64,000 nt of DNA from Pseudonocardia oroxyli (GCF_900102195.1 NZ_FNBE01000009.1:1-64000); one strand, 5' to 3'; numbered from the stretch's first letter, positions 50,838 through 59,762 are shown. The notes: generated by a model not told the origin, from the sequence alone. Numbers and translations are program-made.

Positions 50838-51398
50838 TTAGCTATTTCGCAGGAAGACTGCATAGGGGTCAACCAGCTCCGCAATCAGGCCAATCGGGAC
50901 GCCCTCATCCTCGTCCACGACTGCCTCACTGGTTACCTCTAAGCAGGCCTTGTCAACACGGCCTTTTACGTAGCTGCTCCCTGCCTTGCCCAGGCTCTTT
51001 CCGATCGCGACCTTCGTCTCGGCCAGATGGATCTTAGTATCGACTTGCTCAAGGGTGCGGATACAGAGAGCATACCTCGATCCGAGAACATTTATGCCCT
51101 GGGGAACAGGTGTCCAGATTTTGCCATCTTGCGAGTACTCGTCTGCCCTGACAGGGTCGGCGAAGTGCTTTGATTTCATAGGCTGCATCGCAAGAACAAT
51201 TGGTTGCTCGTCAGTCGCTCTCGTTCTCGCAAACGGCTGAACCATCGTGGTCGGGTGACAAGTATTACCGCCGTACCCCCACATGGCCATCCCCTCGTCC
51301 TCTATCTCGCGCTGCTTGCGCTCGATGATATCGGAGAGCTCCTCTTTCGCGTGCGTTCCGACCTTCATATAGAGGATTGCGCTACCTGGCTCGAACAC
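50838..51398 (-). CDS. Uncharacterised 186-residue cargo protein, WG-motif family, coupled to the methyltransferase
   Basis: Starts at ATG 51398, only 7 bases after the methyltransferase stop. N-terminal pattern: MKVGTHAKEELSDIIERK, then EGMAMWGYGGNTCHP (Lys12, Gly14, Thr15, Trp40, Gly41, Gly43, Pro49), VLAMQPMKSKHFADP and LGSRYALCIRTL. These align with the 229-residue protein at 48343-49032 at nearly identical spacing. No known enzymatic motif. Tight linkage suggests a partner or specificity subunit of the methyltransferase. Not a family I can name. Confidence 0.82.
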   Translation of the reverse strand: MFEPGSAILYMKVGTHAKEELSDIIERKQREIEDEGMAMWGYGGNTCHPTTMVQPFARTRATDEQPIVLAMQPMKSKHFADPVRADEYSQDGKIWTPVPQGINVLGSRYALCIRTLEQVDTKIHLAETKVAIGKSLGKAGSSYVKGRVDKACLEVTSEAVVDEDEGVPIGLIAELVDPYAVFLRNS

Positions 51399-51405
51399 GC
51401 GCTCG

Positions 51406-52236
51406 TCACTCCTCTTCGATCAGCTGAAACTCGTACTCGTCGTCGGACGCTACCCCATAGTCTACGCGCTTCCGTTCACGTACGTAGCGAACACGGGGAG
51501 ATTGATCCAGTCCGTAGAAGTTGGCGAGCCTACCGGGGTCGGTTATTGCAGAGCTGTTTACTTTCCGCCCATTTCCCGGTACTGAGCTCAGGATGAGGTT
51601 GCACGATCGGAGGTCGGGGTTGTCGTCCAGGTGATACTCATGCAGACGAGGCATCATCCGGCTAACGTAGAAGCCATTTTGCGACCCAAATCGCTGGACT
51701 TCACCAAGGACTGACTTTGGCCAGTCGAGGTGCTCGTCGTCTGCAATAACGATCATGCCATCTCCGCTGTAGCCTATCGCTTCCATTCCTCGCTGCGCGA
51801 ATACGTTGACGCTCTCGCCGTTATTGCTCGCGCCCCAGGGCGGGTTGGTGTAGAAGTAGTCGTAGATCTGCCCTGACGGGAAGGCGTCCAGGCAATTGTA
51901 GAGCTTGCCCTCAAGCGAAGGGATTCGCTCGCGGTCTGCGAATCGATTGATTGCCCCTACGATGCGTTCGTCGAAGTCGAAGACGGTAATCTTAGACGGG
52001 CCGTAGTCAATGATGTCCCTAGCGAACAGGTAGGCGACGCAGACGGAGATGGAGTCGCCGTCGCCGATGAATGCGAGGCTCTTGCCTTTAGCCCAGTCCG
52101 CTACGAATTCACTCTGCATCACCATGTCGCCGGTCTTCATGTAGATCTGATCGAATTCACGAATCGGGCGTGGGCGATTCTGGATGACGTCCGACACCGC
52201 GTTGATAGCTGCCTTAAGATCAATATCGCGTGGCAA
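51406..52236 (-). CDS. BpsA/DUF43-like Rossmann methyltransferase or aminopropyltransferase with NPPW motif
   Basis: A 276-residue protein from TTG 52236, preceded by GGGGGA. SAM-type fold: motif I KSLAFIGDGDSISV (GDGD 58-61), acidic motif II ITVFDFDERIVGAINRFAD, and motif IV YDYFYTNPPWGASNNGESV (NPPW 131-134). NPPW/Y motifs occur in amino-methyltransferases acting on adenine or cytosine and in branched-chain polyamine synthase BpsA; the overall pattern best fits the BpsA C-terminal family. RLHEYHLDDNPDLRSCNLIL is distinctive. Whether it modifies DNA, RNA or a polyamine is unknown. Operon with the 186-residue protein. Confidence 0.82.
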   Translation of the reverse strand: MPRDIDLKAAINAVSDVIQNRPRPIREFDQIYMKTGDMVMQSEFVADWAKGKSLAFIGDGDSISVCVAYLFARDIIDYGPSKITVFDFDERIVGAINRFADRERIPSLEGKLYNCLDAFPSGQIYDYFYTNPPWGASNNGESVNVFAQRGMEAIGYSGDGMIVIADDEHLDWPKSVLGEVQRFGSQNGFYVSRMMPRLHEYHLDDNPDLRSCNLILSSVPGNGRKVNSSAITDPGRLANFYGLDQSPRVRYVRERKRVDYGVASDDEYEFQLIEEE

Positions 52237-52809
52237 GTCGAATCCCCCAAGCGTGTCCGTCCTCTGCCCGTCCAGTGTGCTCGGAATGGGTCGGCTGCGC
52301 GCTTGCCGACGGGCGGGGTGCGGCGAGGCGGCGGAAATTAGCGCCGGATGGCCTGTCTCGTCAGCGGAATTCAGTGACCGCTGCAGGGCTGCTACCGGGA
52401 GACGCCAAATGCGCCCGCTCGCAAGCCTCGTTACCGAGGAGCACTTTCTGTACGTCTTCAAGCCGGCCCTAGCGGGCCGGGGCGCAGCCCTCCAAGCGCG
52501 CTCGGCCTTGCCGCTCCGCTCCCGGCCGGCGCGCCCGGGCAGCGCCGGGACCAGAACCGGGTGAGATGCAGAAGGCTCCGGGCCGACGGAGGCACTAGCT
52601 CGTCCGCAGCAATCGTCAACGACCGGGCCGACCGCATCAAGGCCGCTACGCGCACCACGACGCCGGCCCCGCCCAGGCTCCCGAGGATCGAGCACCGGAG
52701 GAGGAAAGGGCGGGGCCGGCGTCGTGGTGTTCCTGCCTTGACACGGCCGGCCCGGTCGATGAGGCGGCCAGGACGACGAGCAAGGCCGCGGAGTGAGTAG
52801 GGCGGAGAG
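52237..52809. other. 573-base intergenic region of the element
   Basis: No convincing gene; the frames present are Arg/Pro-rich and unlike protein. It holds a small hairpin (CCGGCCC/GGGCCGG, 52463-52480), a GC-rich tract, and a perfect 22-bp inverted repeat (52653-52729). It may carry replication or transfer signals of the AICE; nothing more can be shown. Confidence 0.6.
52653..52729. repeat. Perfect 22-bp inverted repeat with 33-base spacer
   Basis: Arms 52653-52674 (starting CACCACGACGCCGGCC) and 52708-52729 are exact reverse complements. It lies in the gene-free stretch between the methyltransferase and the cold-shock-like gene; candidate origin, transfer site or terminator. Confidence 0.8.
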
Positions 52810-53133
52810 TCAGCCGGGTGGGTCGTCGAAGTAGATCGTCAACGTGCTGCGGTAGGCCGTGTCGCCCTCCGACACCGGAGTGGGAGGCCTGTCGTATGGC
52901 TCCTCTCCCCGGGGCCAGACGCGGACCGCACGGAAGTCGAAGCCGTCCTGCTGGGCTGACTCCCATTCCAGTTCGACGAGCTGTCCTGCGTCGAGGTTGC
53001 GGTACTGATCGGGTATGGCGATGTTGCTGTAGTACGCCCAACAGCCACCAGGCGTCGACGGCGAGTCGATGACGCCCCAACCCTCCTCGTCGTGCCAGAC
53101 GCGGACCTGACCCGGGGTGGACATGGTCGACAT
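52810..53133 (-). CDS. Cold-shock-domain-like small protein at the attR end
   Basis: About 107 residues; ATGs at 53136, 53133 and 53124 are all possible. The N-terminal two-thirds resembles a cold-shock/OB fold: GQVRVWHDEEGWGVIDSPSTPGGCWAYYSNIAI, then GQLVELEWESAQQDGFDFRAVRVWP, in place of the usual KGFGFI and FVHFS RNA-binding motifs. The acidic/Thr-rich tail has no family. It is the last gene before attR. Likely nucleic-acid binding, but the canonical aromatic platform is only partly kept. Confidence 0.75.
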   Translation of the reverse strand: MSTMSTPGQVRVWHDEEGWGVIDSPSTPGGCWAYYSNIAIPDQYRNLDAGQLVELEWESAQQDGFDFRAVRVWPRGEEPYDRPPTPVSEGDTAYRSTLTIYFDDPPG

Positions 53134-53269
53134 CATGAGCGAGGAGCGCGGCGGCGGGTACCGAGATTGACGGCAACCCTGACGGCAACGCACCCGGACG
53201 CAGCCGGTCGCAGCGGGTCCGGTCCTGCCCGATCCGGTGGCGGAGTGGGTGGAGCGCAGGCCTCGTGGT

Positions 53270-53327
53270 GCCTGAAAAGCGGAAGGTCGGCGGTTCGACC
53301 CCGCCCCTGGCCACACCTTCTCACCAG
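53270..53327 (+). repeat. attR, 58-bp direct repeat (tRNA-Phe 3' remnant)
   Basis: Exact copy of 40993-41050, including the 3' half of tRNA-Phe. It lacks the 5' half, so it is not a functional tRNA gene. Marks the distal end of the AICE. Confidence 0.93.
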
Positions 53328-53441
53328 GCACTTCTTCCAGCCTGGCTCTCCCGAAACCGCTCAGCTGTAGCAACGGGGTCATCCGATCCGCTCCTGGAGC
53401 GGCGCCGACGCCGACGGTCGCGCGGCGCCGCGAGTCCGAGC

Positions 53442-53906
53442 TCACCACGCGTCCGGCTGGAACTCCGCGGTCACGTCGCGCCAGGACACGGGTTCGGCGC
53501 AGTGTGCGCACGTCAGGCGGGGCTCGGCCTCGTGGCCGCAGCCACGATGGATCAAGCGCACCGGGGGGACGTCGTTCTTGTACTTGTCTCCCCAGGCCAT
53601 GACGGACACCAGCACCGGATACAGGTCGGCACCCTTGGCGGTGAGGCGGTACTCGTGCCGCACCGGCTGTTCCTGGTACTGCACCCGCTCCAGGATCCCC
53701 TCCGACACCAGCACTCGCAGGCGGTCGTTGAGCACGTTGCTACCGAGCCCCAGCTTGGCGCGGAAATGGTCGTAGCGGCGTTCACCGCGGAAGCATTCGC
53801 GCAGGATCATCATCGTCCACCGCTCACCGATCACCGACCAGGTGCGGGCGACGGAGCAGTAGAGCTCCTCCAGCTCGTCGTGCTTCACGGGCCGAGTGTA
53901 GGGCAT
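53442..53906 (-). CDS. HxlR-family transcriptional regulator
   Basis: A 154-residue winged-helix protein from ATG 53906 (a TTG five codons upstream is in frame). CSVARTWSVIGERWTMMILRECFRGERRYDHFRAKLGLGSNVLNDRLRVLVSEGILERVQYQEQPVRHEYRLTAKG (in parts) is the HxlR domain. A C-terminal zinc-ribbon-like tail (RGCGHEAEPRLTCAHCAEP) is present, as in some actinobacterial members. Divergent from the tautomerase gene, which it may control. Confidence 0.92.
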   Translation of the reverse strand: MPYTRPVKHDELEELYCSVARTWSVIGERWTMMILRECFRGERRYDHFRAKLGLGSNVLNDRLRVLVSEGILERVQYQEQPVRHEYRLTAKGADLYPVLVSVMAWGDKYKNDVPPVRLIHRGCGHEAEPRLTCAHCAEPVSWRDVTAEFQPDAW

Positions 53907-54034
53907 CCCGTTCGGCCCCAACCAAGGACACTTTTCGAGTCTCAGCAGCTTGCTGGGGTCCCCTGTTGCCGGCTAGCCTCCACTTCGTTCGAGTCCCGCC
54001 GGCCTCGAACCCGCACGGTTCGTGGAGGTCGTCG

Positions 54035-54424
54035 ATGCCCTACTACCAGTTCATCGTCCCGAGCGGCGGTGCGACGCTGCTCCACAAGGCGGAGGTCGCC
54101 GAGGCGATGACCACGGTCCACAGCGAGGTGACGGGCGCCCCTCGCGCGTACGTGCACTGCGCGTTCGTCGAGGTCGCCGAGGACGGCATCTACGTCGCCG
54201 GGAAGCGGGCCGACGGGCCGCGGATGGTCGGGCTCATCCGGGACGGCCGTTCCGTCGAGATCCGGTCGACGCTCATCCACGGGATCGCGGACGCCTGGTC
54301 CGCGATCACCGGGGACGCGAAGGAGGACCTGGCGATCTTCATCGAGGAGATCCCGGGTGCCAACGTGATGGAGGACGGCGCGATCCTGCCCGAGATCACG
54401 GACGAGCCCGGCGCCGTCTACTGA
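54035..54424 (+). CDS. Tautomerase-family protein
   Basis: A 129-residue protein from ATG 54035 behind GGAGG. It begins MPYYQF, placing Pro2 as the N-terminal proline expected for the tautomerase superfamily catalytic base. KAEVAEAMTTVHSEVTGAPRAYVHCAFVEV follows the 4-oxalocrotonate tautomerase/MIF fold pattern, and DLAIFIEEIPGANVMEDG resembles the longer cis-CaaD-like members. Substrate unknown. First of three small + strand genes after the element, opposite the HxlR gene. Confidence 0.87.
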   Translation: MPYYQFIVPSGGATLLHKAEVAEAMTTVHSEVTGAPRAYVHCAFVEVAEDGIYVAGKRADGPRMVGLIRDGRSVEIRSTLIHGIADAWSAITGDAKEDLAIFIEEIPGANVMEDGAILPEITDEPGAVY

Positions 54425-54475
54425 CCGCTCGCTCCGCCCGTCGCTCGGTCTCGATCACTCAGAGGGAGAACCCGT

Positions 54476-54919
54476 TTGTCCGCCATTCGCACGACCATCA
54501 CGCCTGCCGATGTCGCCCACCGCTGGGCCGCGGCGTGGAGCGCACCGACCCCGGACGCGTTCGTCGACCTGTACGCCGAGGACGGCGAGTACTTCGACGT
54601 GACCTTCGGGGTGCGACGTCGAGGGCACGACCTGATCGCTACCCGCCACCGTCTCTGGCACGCCGCCGTCTCGGACTGCGGGATGACGGTGGACGACGTG
54701 CACACCGGTGACGGGTTCGTGGTCGTGGAGGTGACCGGGCGAGGCACCTTCTCCGGTGACGACCTCGGCGGCGGCAAGATGAAGGCGACGGGCAAACCCT
54801 TCAGCGGCCGTTCGGTCGCCGTCCTCGTCCTGAACCCGGAACTCGAGATCGTCTCGTGTCGGGAGTACTACGACCGGGCCGTGATGCCCGGGGGAGCCGC
54901 GACGCCGTTCGGTGAGTGA
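54476..54919 (+). CDS. SnoaL/NTF2-like protein
   Basis: A 147-residue cone-fold protein with a TTG start behind AGAGGGAG. VAHRWAAAWSAPTPDAFVDLYAEDGEYFDVTFG is the SnoaL-like start, GKPFSGRSVAVLVLNPELEIVSCREYYD the C-terminal sheet. Such proteins are small cyclases, isomerases or ketosteroid-isomerase relatives. It follows the tautomerase gene by 50 bases and is probably co-transcribed. Confidence 0.85.
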   Translation: MSAIRTTITPADVAHRWAAAWSAPTPDAFVDLYAEDGEYFDVTFGVRRRGHDLIATRHRLWHAAVSDCGMTVDDVHTGDGFVVVEVTGRGTFSGDDLGGGKMKATGKPFSGRSVAVLVLNPELEIVSCREYYDRAVMPGGAATPFGE

Positions 54920-55057
54920 GGGCGGAGTCGACGCCGCGACCCGACACACGACGAGGTGTATCCGATGGCGCGACGTACAGGTCTGGCCCACGGCGCATGG
55001 ACGCCGTTCTCGTCGCCCGCTTGACCTGAACCCGAGTCGAGGTTGCACTCTCCACCC

Positions 55058-55438
55058 ATGTCTGTCGCGTTCAACCACACCATCGTCTCGACCCGTGACC
55101 AGGACGCCGGTGCGCGCTTCCTCGCCGATGTCCTCGGACTGGCCGCCCCGACCCGCTTCGGGCCGTTCAGCGTCGTCGCGCTGCCCGACGGGGCCGCCCT
55201 CGACTATCTCGACAGCGACGAGGTGCATCCGCAGCACTATGCGTTCCTCGTCTCCGAGGCGGAGTTCGACGCCGTCACCGACCGGCTGCGGGAGCGAGGA
55301 GTCCCGATCTACGCCGACCCGGGGCACCGCAGATCTGGCCACAACACCCACGACGGTGGCCGCGGTGCCTACTTCGACTCTCCCGAAGGCCACAATCTCG
55401 AGGTCCTGACCCGCCCGTACGGCAGCGGCCCCGCATGA
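55058..55438 (+). CDS. VOC-superfamily protein
   Basis: A 126-residue glyoxalase-fold protein from ATG 55058. FNHTIVSTRDQDAGARFLADVLGLAAPTRFGPF, HYAFLVSEAEFDAVTDRLRERGVPIYADP and GAYFDSPEGHNLEVLTRPYG follow the VOC pattern, with His7, His near 71 and Glu near the C terminus in metal-ligand positions. Likely a small dioxygenase/lyase; substrate unknown. Confidence 0.88.
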   Translation: MSVAFNHTIVSTRDQDAGARFLADVLGLAAPTRFGPFSVVALPDGAALDYLDSDEVHPQHYAFLVSEAEFDAVTDRLRERGVPIYADPGHRRSGHNTHDGGRGAYFDSPEGHNLEVLTRPYGSGPA

Positions 55439-55474
55439 CCTGACGCTCCGGCCACTCTCAACATATAGCGGTGA

Positions 55475-56968
<1,494 letters not shown>

Positions 56969-57046
56969 CCGAGGTGTCCGCGCTCGTCCGATTCGCCCGG
57001 GCGCGGGCTGGGCGAGGCTCGTCCCACCGACAACCCTGGAGGGACC

Positions 57047-57547
57047 GTGACCGCAGTGACCTCCGTGCGCGTGCCCGTGCCCCGGGCGGCCCGCAGCGTG
57101 CTGCTGATCGTGCACCTCGTGGCGATCGCGGCGTGGATCGGGCTCGACGTCGCGCTCGGGCTGCTGGTGCTCGTACCGATGGCGGCGCACGAGTGGACCG
57201 CCGCGTGCTACCAGGTGCTGCCGCTGCTGTTCTGGCCGCTGCTCACCGCCGGGCTACTGAGCGCGCTCAGCGGTGTGGCCCTCGGCCTGGTCACGCGGTG
57301 GGGGCTCGTGCGGCACTGGTGGGTCGCGATCAAGCTGGTGATCAATCTCGTGCTGATCGTGCTGGTGGCGCTCCTGCTCGGCCCCGGTCTCGACGCCGCG
57401 GGGGAGTTCGGCCGGGCGCTCGCCGCGGGGGAGGTCCCCGCCGTCGAGGTGCCGCGGCTGTACATGCCGCCGATCGTCTCGACGGCCGCGCTCGTGGTCG
57501 CCACCGTGCTGTCCGTCGTCAAGCCGAAGGGGCGCCTGCGGGCCTAG
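57047..57547 (+). CDS. Four-helix integral membrane protein, DUF2269-like
   Basis: A 166-residue protein from GTG 57047, with hydrophobic segments at SVLLIVHLVAIAAWIGLDVALGLLVLVP, VLPLLFWPLLTAGLLSALSGVALGLV, WWVAIKLVINLVLIVLVALLL and IVSTAALVVATVLSVV. The HLVAIAAWIG and HWWVAIKLVINL segments recall DUF2269/cytochrome-b561-like membrane proteins, but no heme-ligand pair is clear. Its TAG stop is part of the following hairpin. Confidence 0.8.
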   Translation: MTAVTSVRVPVPRAARSVLLIVHLVAIAAWIGLDVALGLLVLVPMAAHEWTAACYQVLPLLFWPLLTAGLLSALSGVALGLVTRWGLVRHWWVAIKLVINLVLIVLVALLLGPGLDAAGEFGRALAAGEVPAVEVPRLYMPPIVSTAALVVATVLSVVKPKGRLRA

Positions 57548-57592
57548 GACGGTCTCGCGATCCGGCGGCGCCGGATCGCGAGACCGTCCTAG
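57544..57592. terminator. Perfect 23-bp palindrome containing both convergent stop codons
   Basis: Arms 57544-57566 and 57570-57592 are exact reverse complements around a 3-base GGC loop. Each arm begins with the TAG stop of one of the two convergent genes, giving a symmetric bidirectional terminator. Confidence 0.88.
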
Positions 57593-59058
57593 CCGACCCG
57601 CCGCAGCTGCGGCCAGAGCGCCGCCCAGCCCTCCCGCGGCGGCCCGCACCGCCACACCGGGCGCCCCTGCTCCTGGTTGTCCAGCCCGACGCCGTTGTCG
57701 ATCGTGGCCGCGACCGTGCAGTCCGGGAACCACTCCCGCACCCGCGCCTCCGGGTAGCCGACGACGACGGCGGGGACCGCCCCCGCGGGTGGCGCTCCCC
57801 AGTCGGCGAAGGCGTTGTGCCCGCTCAGGACCGGGACGTCCGGGGCGAAGCGGCGCAGTGCCCCGGCCTCGCCGTAGTTGGCCGCCACGACCACGCCGCC
57901 GGGTGGCACCACCGCGGACACGGTGCGCGCGAACTCCGGCCAGCCCACCGTCTCGCCGACGTCTCCGACCATCGCCGTGATCGGGGTGTCCGCCAGCGCG
58001 GTGACCGGCACGACGGGAAGCATGAGCACGACGTTGACCAGTGCTGTGAGCGCCACGGCCACCCCGAGCAGCACCCGCCGCAGCCTGGTGCGCGCCCAGC
58101 CCAGCACGGGCCCCGCGCCCGCCGCGAGCAGCAGCGGGAAGAGGCCCGCGAGGTAGTAGGGCTTGCCCCCGGTCGCCGTGAACAGCACGGCCAGCACCGC
58201 GGCCGCCACCGGGAGGAGCGGGTACCGCCGCCACAGCGCGACCAGCCCCGCCACCCAGACCGGAATGAGCAGCGGCCCGACCAGCACCGCCTGGAACGGC
58301 ACGACCAGCCACCAGGGCTCGCTGGAGGTGGAGGCCCCTGCGGCGATCGACCGGGACAGGGCGAGCATCGGCCAGCCGTGCCACGCCTGCCAGACCAGGA
58401 ACGGCGACCAGATCGCGAGCGCGAGCAGGCCCGCGCCCCACAGCCACGGGTCCCGCAGCACCCGGCGCGGCCCGGCGACGAGCACACCGACCAGCAACGC
58501 CGCGAGCAGGAACGCCACCAGCATCTTGTTCTGCAGGCCCACGCCCGCCGCGAGACCCACGAGCAGCCACCGCGGCCCGCCCGCGGACAGCGCTCGCACC
58601 GTGAACCACGTGACGAGCGCCCACACGAGCAGGTCCACGGTCGTGGTGGACAGCAGGTGCCCGGTCTGCAGCAGGATCGCCGACACCGCCATGCAGCCCG
58701 CCGCGAACACCTGGGCGCCCCGCGCGGCGCCCAGGTCCCGCGCGATCAGGCCCGTGACCAGCACGACCAGACCCGCGAGCAGCGCGGGGGCCACCCGCAA
58801 CACGATCAGCGAGTCCCCGCCCAGCAGGGCGAGCAACGGCGTGAGCGGGCCCTGGTCGACGTAGCCGATCGCCGGGTGACGTGCGGCCTCGAGGAAGTAC
58901 AGCTCGTCCCGGTGGTAGCCGTATCCGCTGCTCAGAGCGATCAGGAGCGCGGCGACGAGCACCCCGATCCCGGCCGCCGGGAGCAGGCCGCCCGGGTCGA
59001 TCGCCCTGGGTGACGGCGCGGCGCGCGTCGACGAGCCCGTCGGAGTGGCCTCGGTCAT
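57589..59058 (-). CDS. GT39/ArnT-like membrane glycosyltransferase
   Basis: A 489-residue polytopic protein from ATG 59058 with about 11-12 membrane segments. The first extracytoplasmic loop after TM1 reads YGYHRDELYFLEAARHPAIGYVDQGPLTPLLALL, where the acidic Asp/Glu pair (RDE) matches the catalytic region of dolichyl/polyprenyl-phosphate sugar transferases of the PMT/ArnT (GT-C) family. The C-terminal soluble part (GWPEFARTVSAVVPPGGVVVAANYGEAGALRRF...) is typical of actinobacterial members. Acceptor unknown. Confidence 0.87.
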   Translation of the reverse strand: MTEATPTGSSTRAAPSPRAIDPGGLLPAAGIGVLVAALLIALSSGYGYHRDELYFLEAARHPAIGYVDQGPLTPLLALLGGDSLIVLRVAPALLAGLVVLVTGLIARDLGAARGAQVFAAGCMAVSAILLQTGHLLSTTTVDLLVWALVTWFTVRALSAGGPRWLLVGLAAGVGLQNKMLVAFLLAALLVGVLVAGPRRVLRDPWLWGAGLLALAIWSPFLVWQAWHGWPMLALSRSIAAGASTSSEPWWLVVPFQAVLVGPLLIPVWVAGLVALWRRYPLLPVAAAVLAVLFTATGGKPYYLAGLFPLLLAAGAGPVLGWARTRLRRVLLGVAVALTALVNVVLMLPVVPVTALADTPITAMVGDVGETVGWPEFARTVSAVVPPGGVVVAANYGEAGALRRFAPDVPVLSGHNAFADWGAPPAGAVPAVVVGYPEARVREWFPDCTVAATIDNGVGLDNQEQGRPVWRCGPPREGWAALWPQLRRVG

Positions 59059-59403
59059 GGTTTCGCCGCACCCACTCCTGCCCGTTCGGGGTCCGCGTGC
59101 CCCCACCGTGCGGGGCGTTGCTCACCAAGCGTGAGCTGATCAAAGGATATGCGGCCGAACGGGTCACGGCTCACTGCATCGAGTGACGACCTTCGGGCGA
59201 TCGGGCTTGACTCGGCCCGCCGGCGATGCCTGATGAGAGCAATAACCACACGCACAGTAATTCCGTTCACACGATGGTGGTAGATGGCTCGATACCTCGG
59301 TCGGGGGCCGGATAGCTTTTTGTCATCAGCGGGGCTCCCCAAGTCACACGCTGAAACACGATGGGTTCGACTTCGGATCCCCGTACGTAACAGGAGAAGC
59401 ACT
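59059..59403. other. 345-base intergenic region upstream of the chaplin-like gene
   Basis: No gene supported. It separates the divergent glycosyltransferase and small secreted protein genes. A TTGACT at 59207-59212 could be a -35 box, but no good -10 is placed at the right distance. An AGGAG at 59391-59395 serves as the ribosome-binding site of the secreted protein. I see no known riboswitch. Confidence 0.5.
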
Positions 59404-59739
59404 GTGCTGAAGAAGGCTGCGATCCTCACCGCTGGCGTCGCTGCGTCCCTCGTGGCGGTCTCGCCGCTTGCCTTCGCCGGCGAGGGTCACCACGAGCACT
59501 CCTCGTCGCCGAAGAACGTGGGCGTCATCTCGGACGGCGGCTCGTCCAGCGCGAACGGCCTGGTCGCCGTCAACGCCCTGAACGACGCCGAGGTCCTCAA
59601 GAACGTCAACGTCTGCGGCGTGGACGTCGACGCGGCGCTGTCGGTCCTGGGCATCCTGGGCGGCCAGGCGGCCAATGACGCCGCCCCGCAGTCGGTCGCC
59701 TGCGACGCCGGCGACTCCGCGGGCATCTGGCAGAAGTGA
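59404..59739 (+). CDS. Small secreted protein with a chaplin-like motif
   Basis: A 111-residue protein from GTG 59404 behind AGGAG. Signal peptide MLKKAAILTAGVAASLVAV...LAFA is cleaved near residue 26, leaving a His/Ser-rich start (GEGHHEHSSSPKNVG). The C-terminal part, NVNVCGVDVDAALSVLGILGGQAANDAAPQSVAC, resembles a chaplin domain (VNVCG...L...G...N...C) with two Cys for a disulfide, but is not a strict match. Chaplins coat aerial hyphae as amyloid surfactants. A terminator follows. Related small exported proteins are common in Pseudonocardiaceae. Confidence 0.75.
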   Translation: MLKKAAILTAGVAASLVAVSPLAFAGEGHHEHSSSPKNVGVISDGGSSSANGLVAVNALNDAEVLKNVNVCGVDVDAALSVLGILGGQAANDAAPQSVACDAGDSAGIWQK

Positions 59740-59762
59740 GCTGACTCAGCTCCACCGGGGAT

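Larger units (their letters stand above)
40993..53327. mobile_element. Actinomycete integrative and conjugative element (pSAM2-like AICE), 12.3 kb
   Basis: Bounded by perfect 58-bp direct repeats that start in the anticodon arm of tRNA-Phe. Gene order from attL: integrase, excisionase, HUH-type replication initiator, two small proteins, FtsK/TraB-like translocase, two small proteins, then flavoprotein and XRE regulator, all on the minus strand. This is the standard AICE core (Int-Xis-Rep-Tra). Accessory genes fill the interval between the regulator and attR and are visibly AT-richer than the host DNA. Rolling-circle replication and double-stranded transfer are family knowledge; activity is inferred. 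Confidence 0.92.

Noticed and set aside
52184..52564. Plus-strand frame opposite the methyltransferase start
   Set aside because: No ribosome-binding site, low-complexity Arg/Ala/Ser content, and it overlaps the clearly coding start of the methyltransferase gene.
53270..53327. A fourth tRNA gene (Phe)
   Set aside because: Only the 3' half is present, starting in the anticodon arm; it is the attR copy of the integration repeat.
59159..59403. A riboswitch upstream of the chaplin-like gene
   Set aside because: I could not match any known aptamer core; the region only shows scattered stems.
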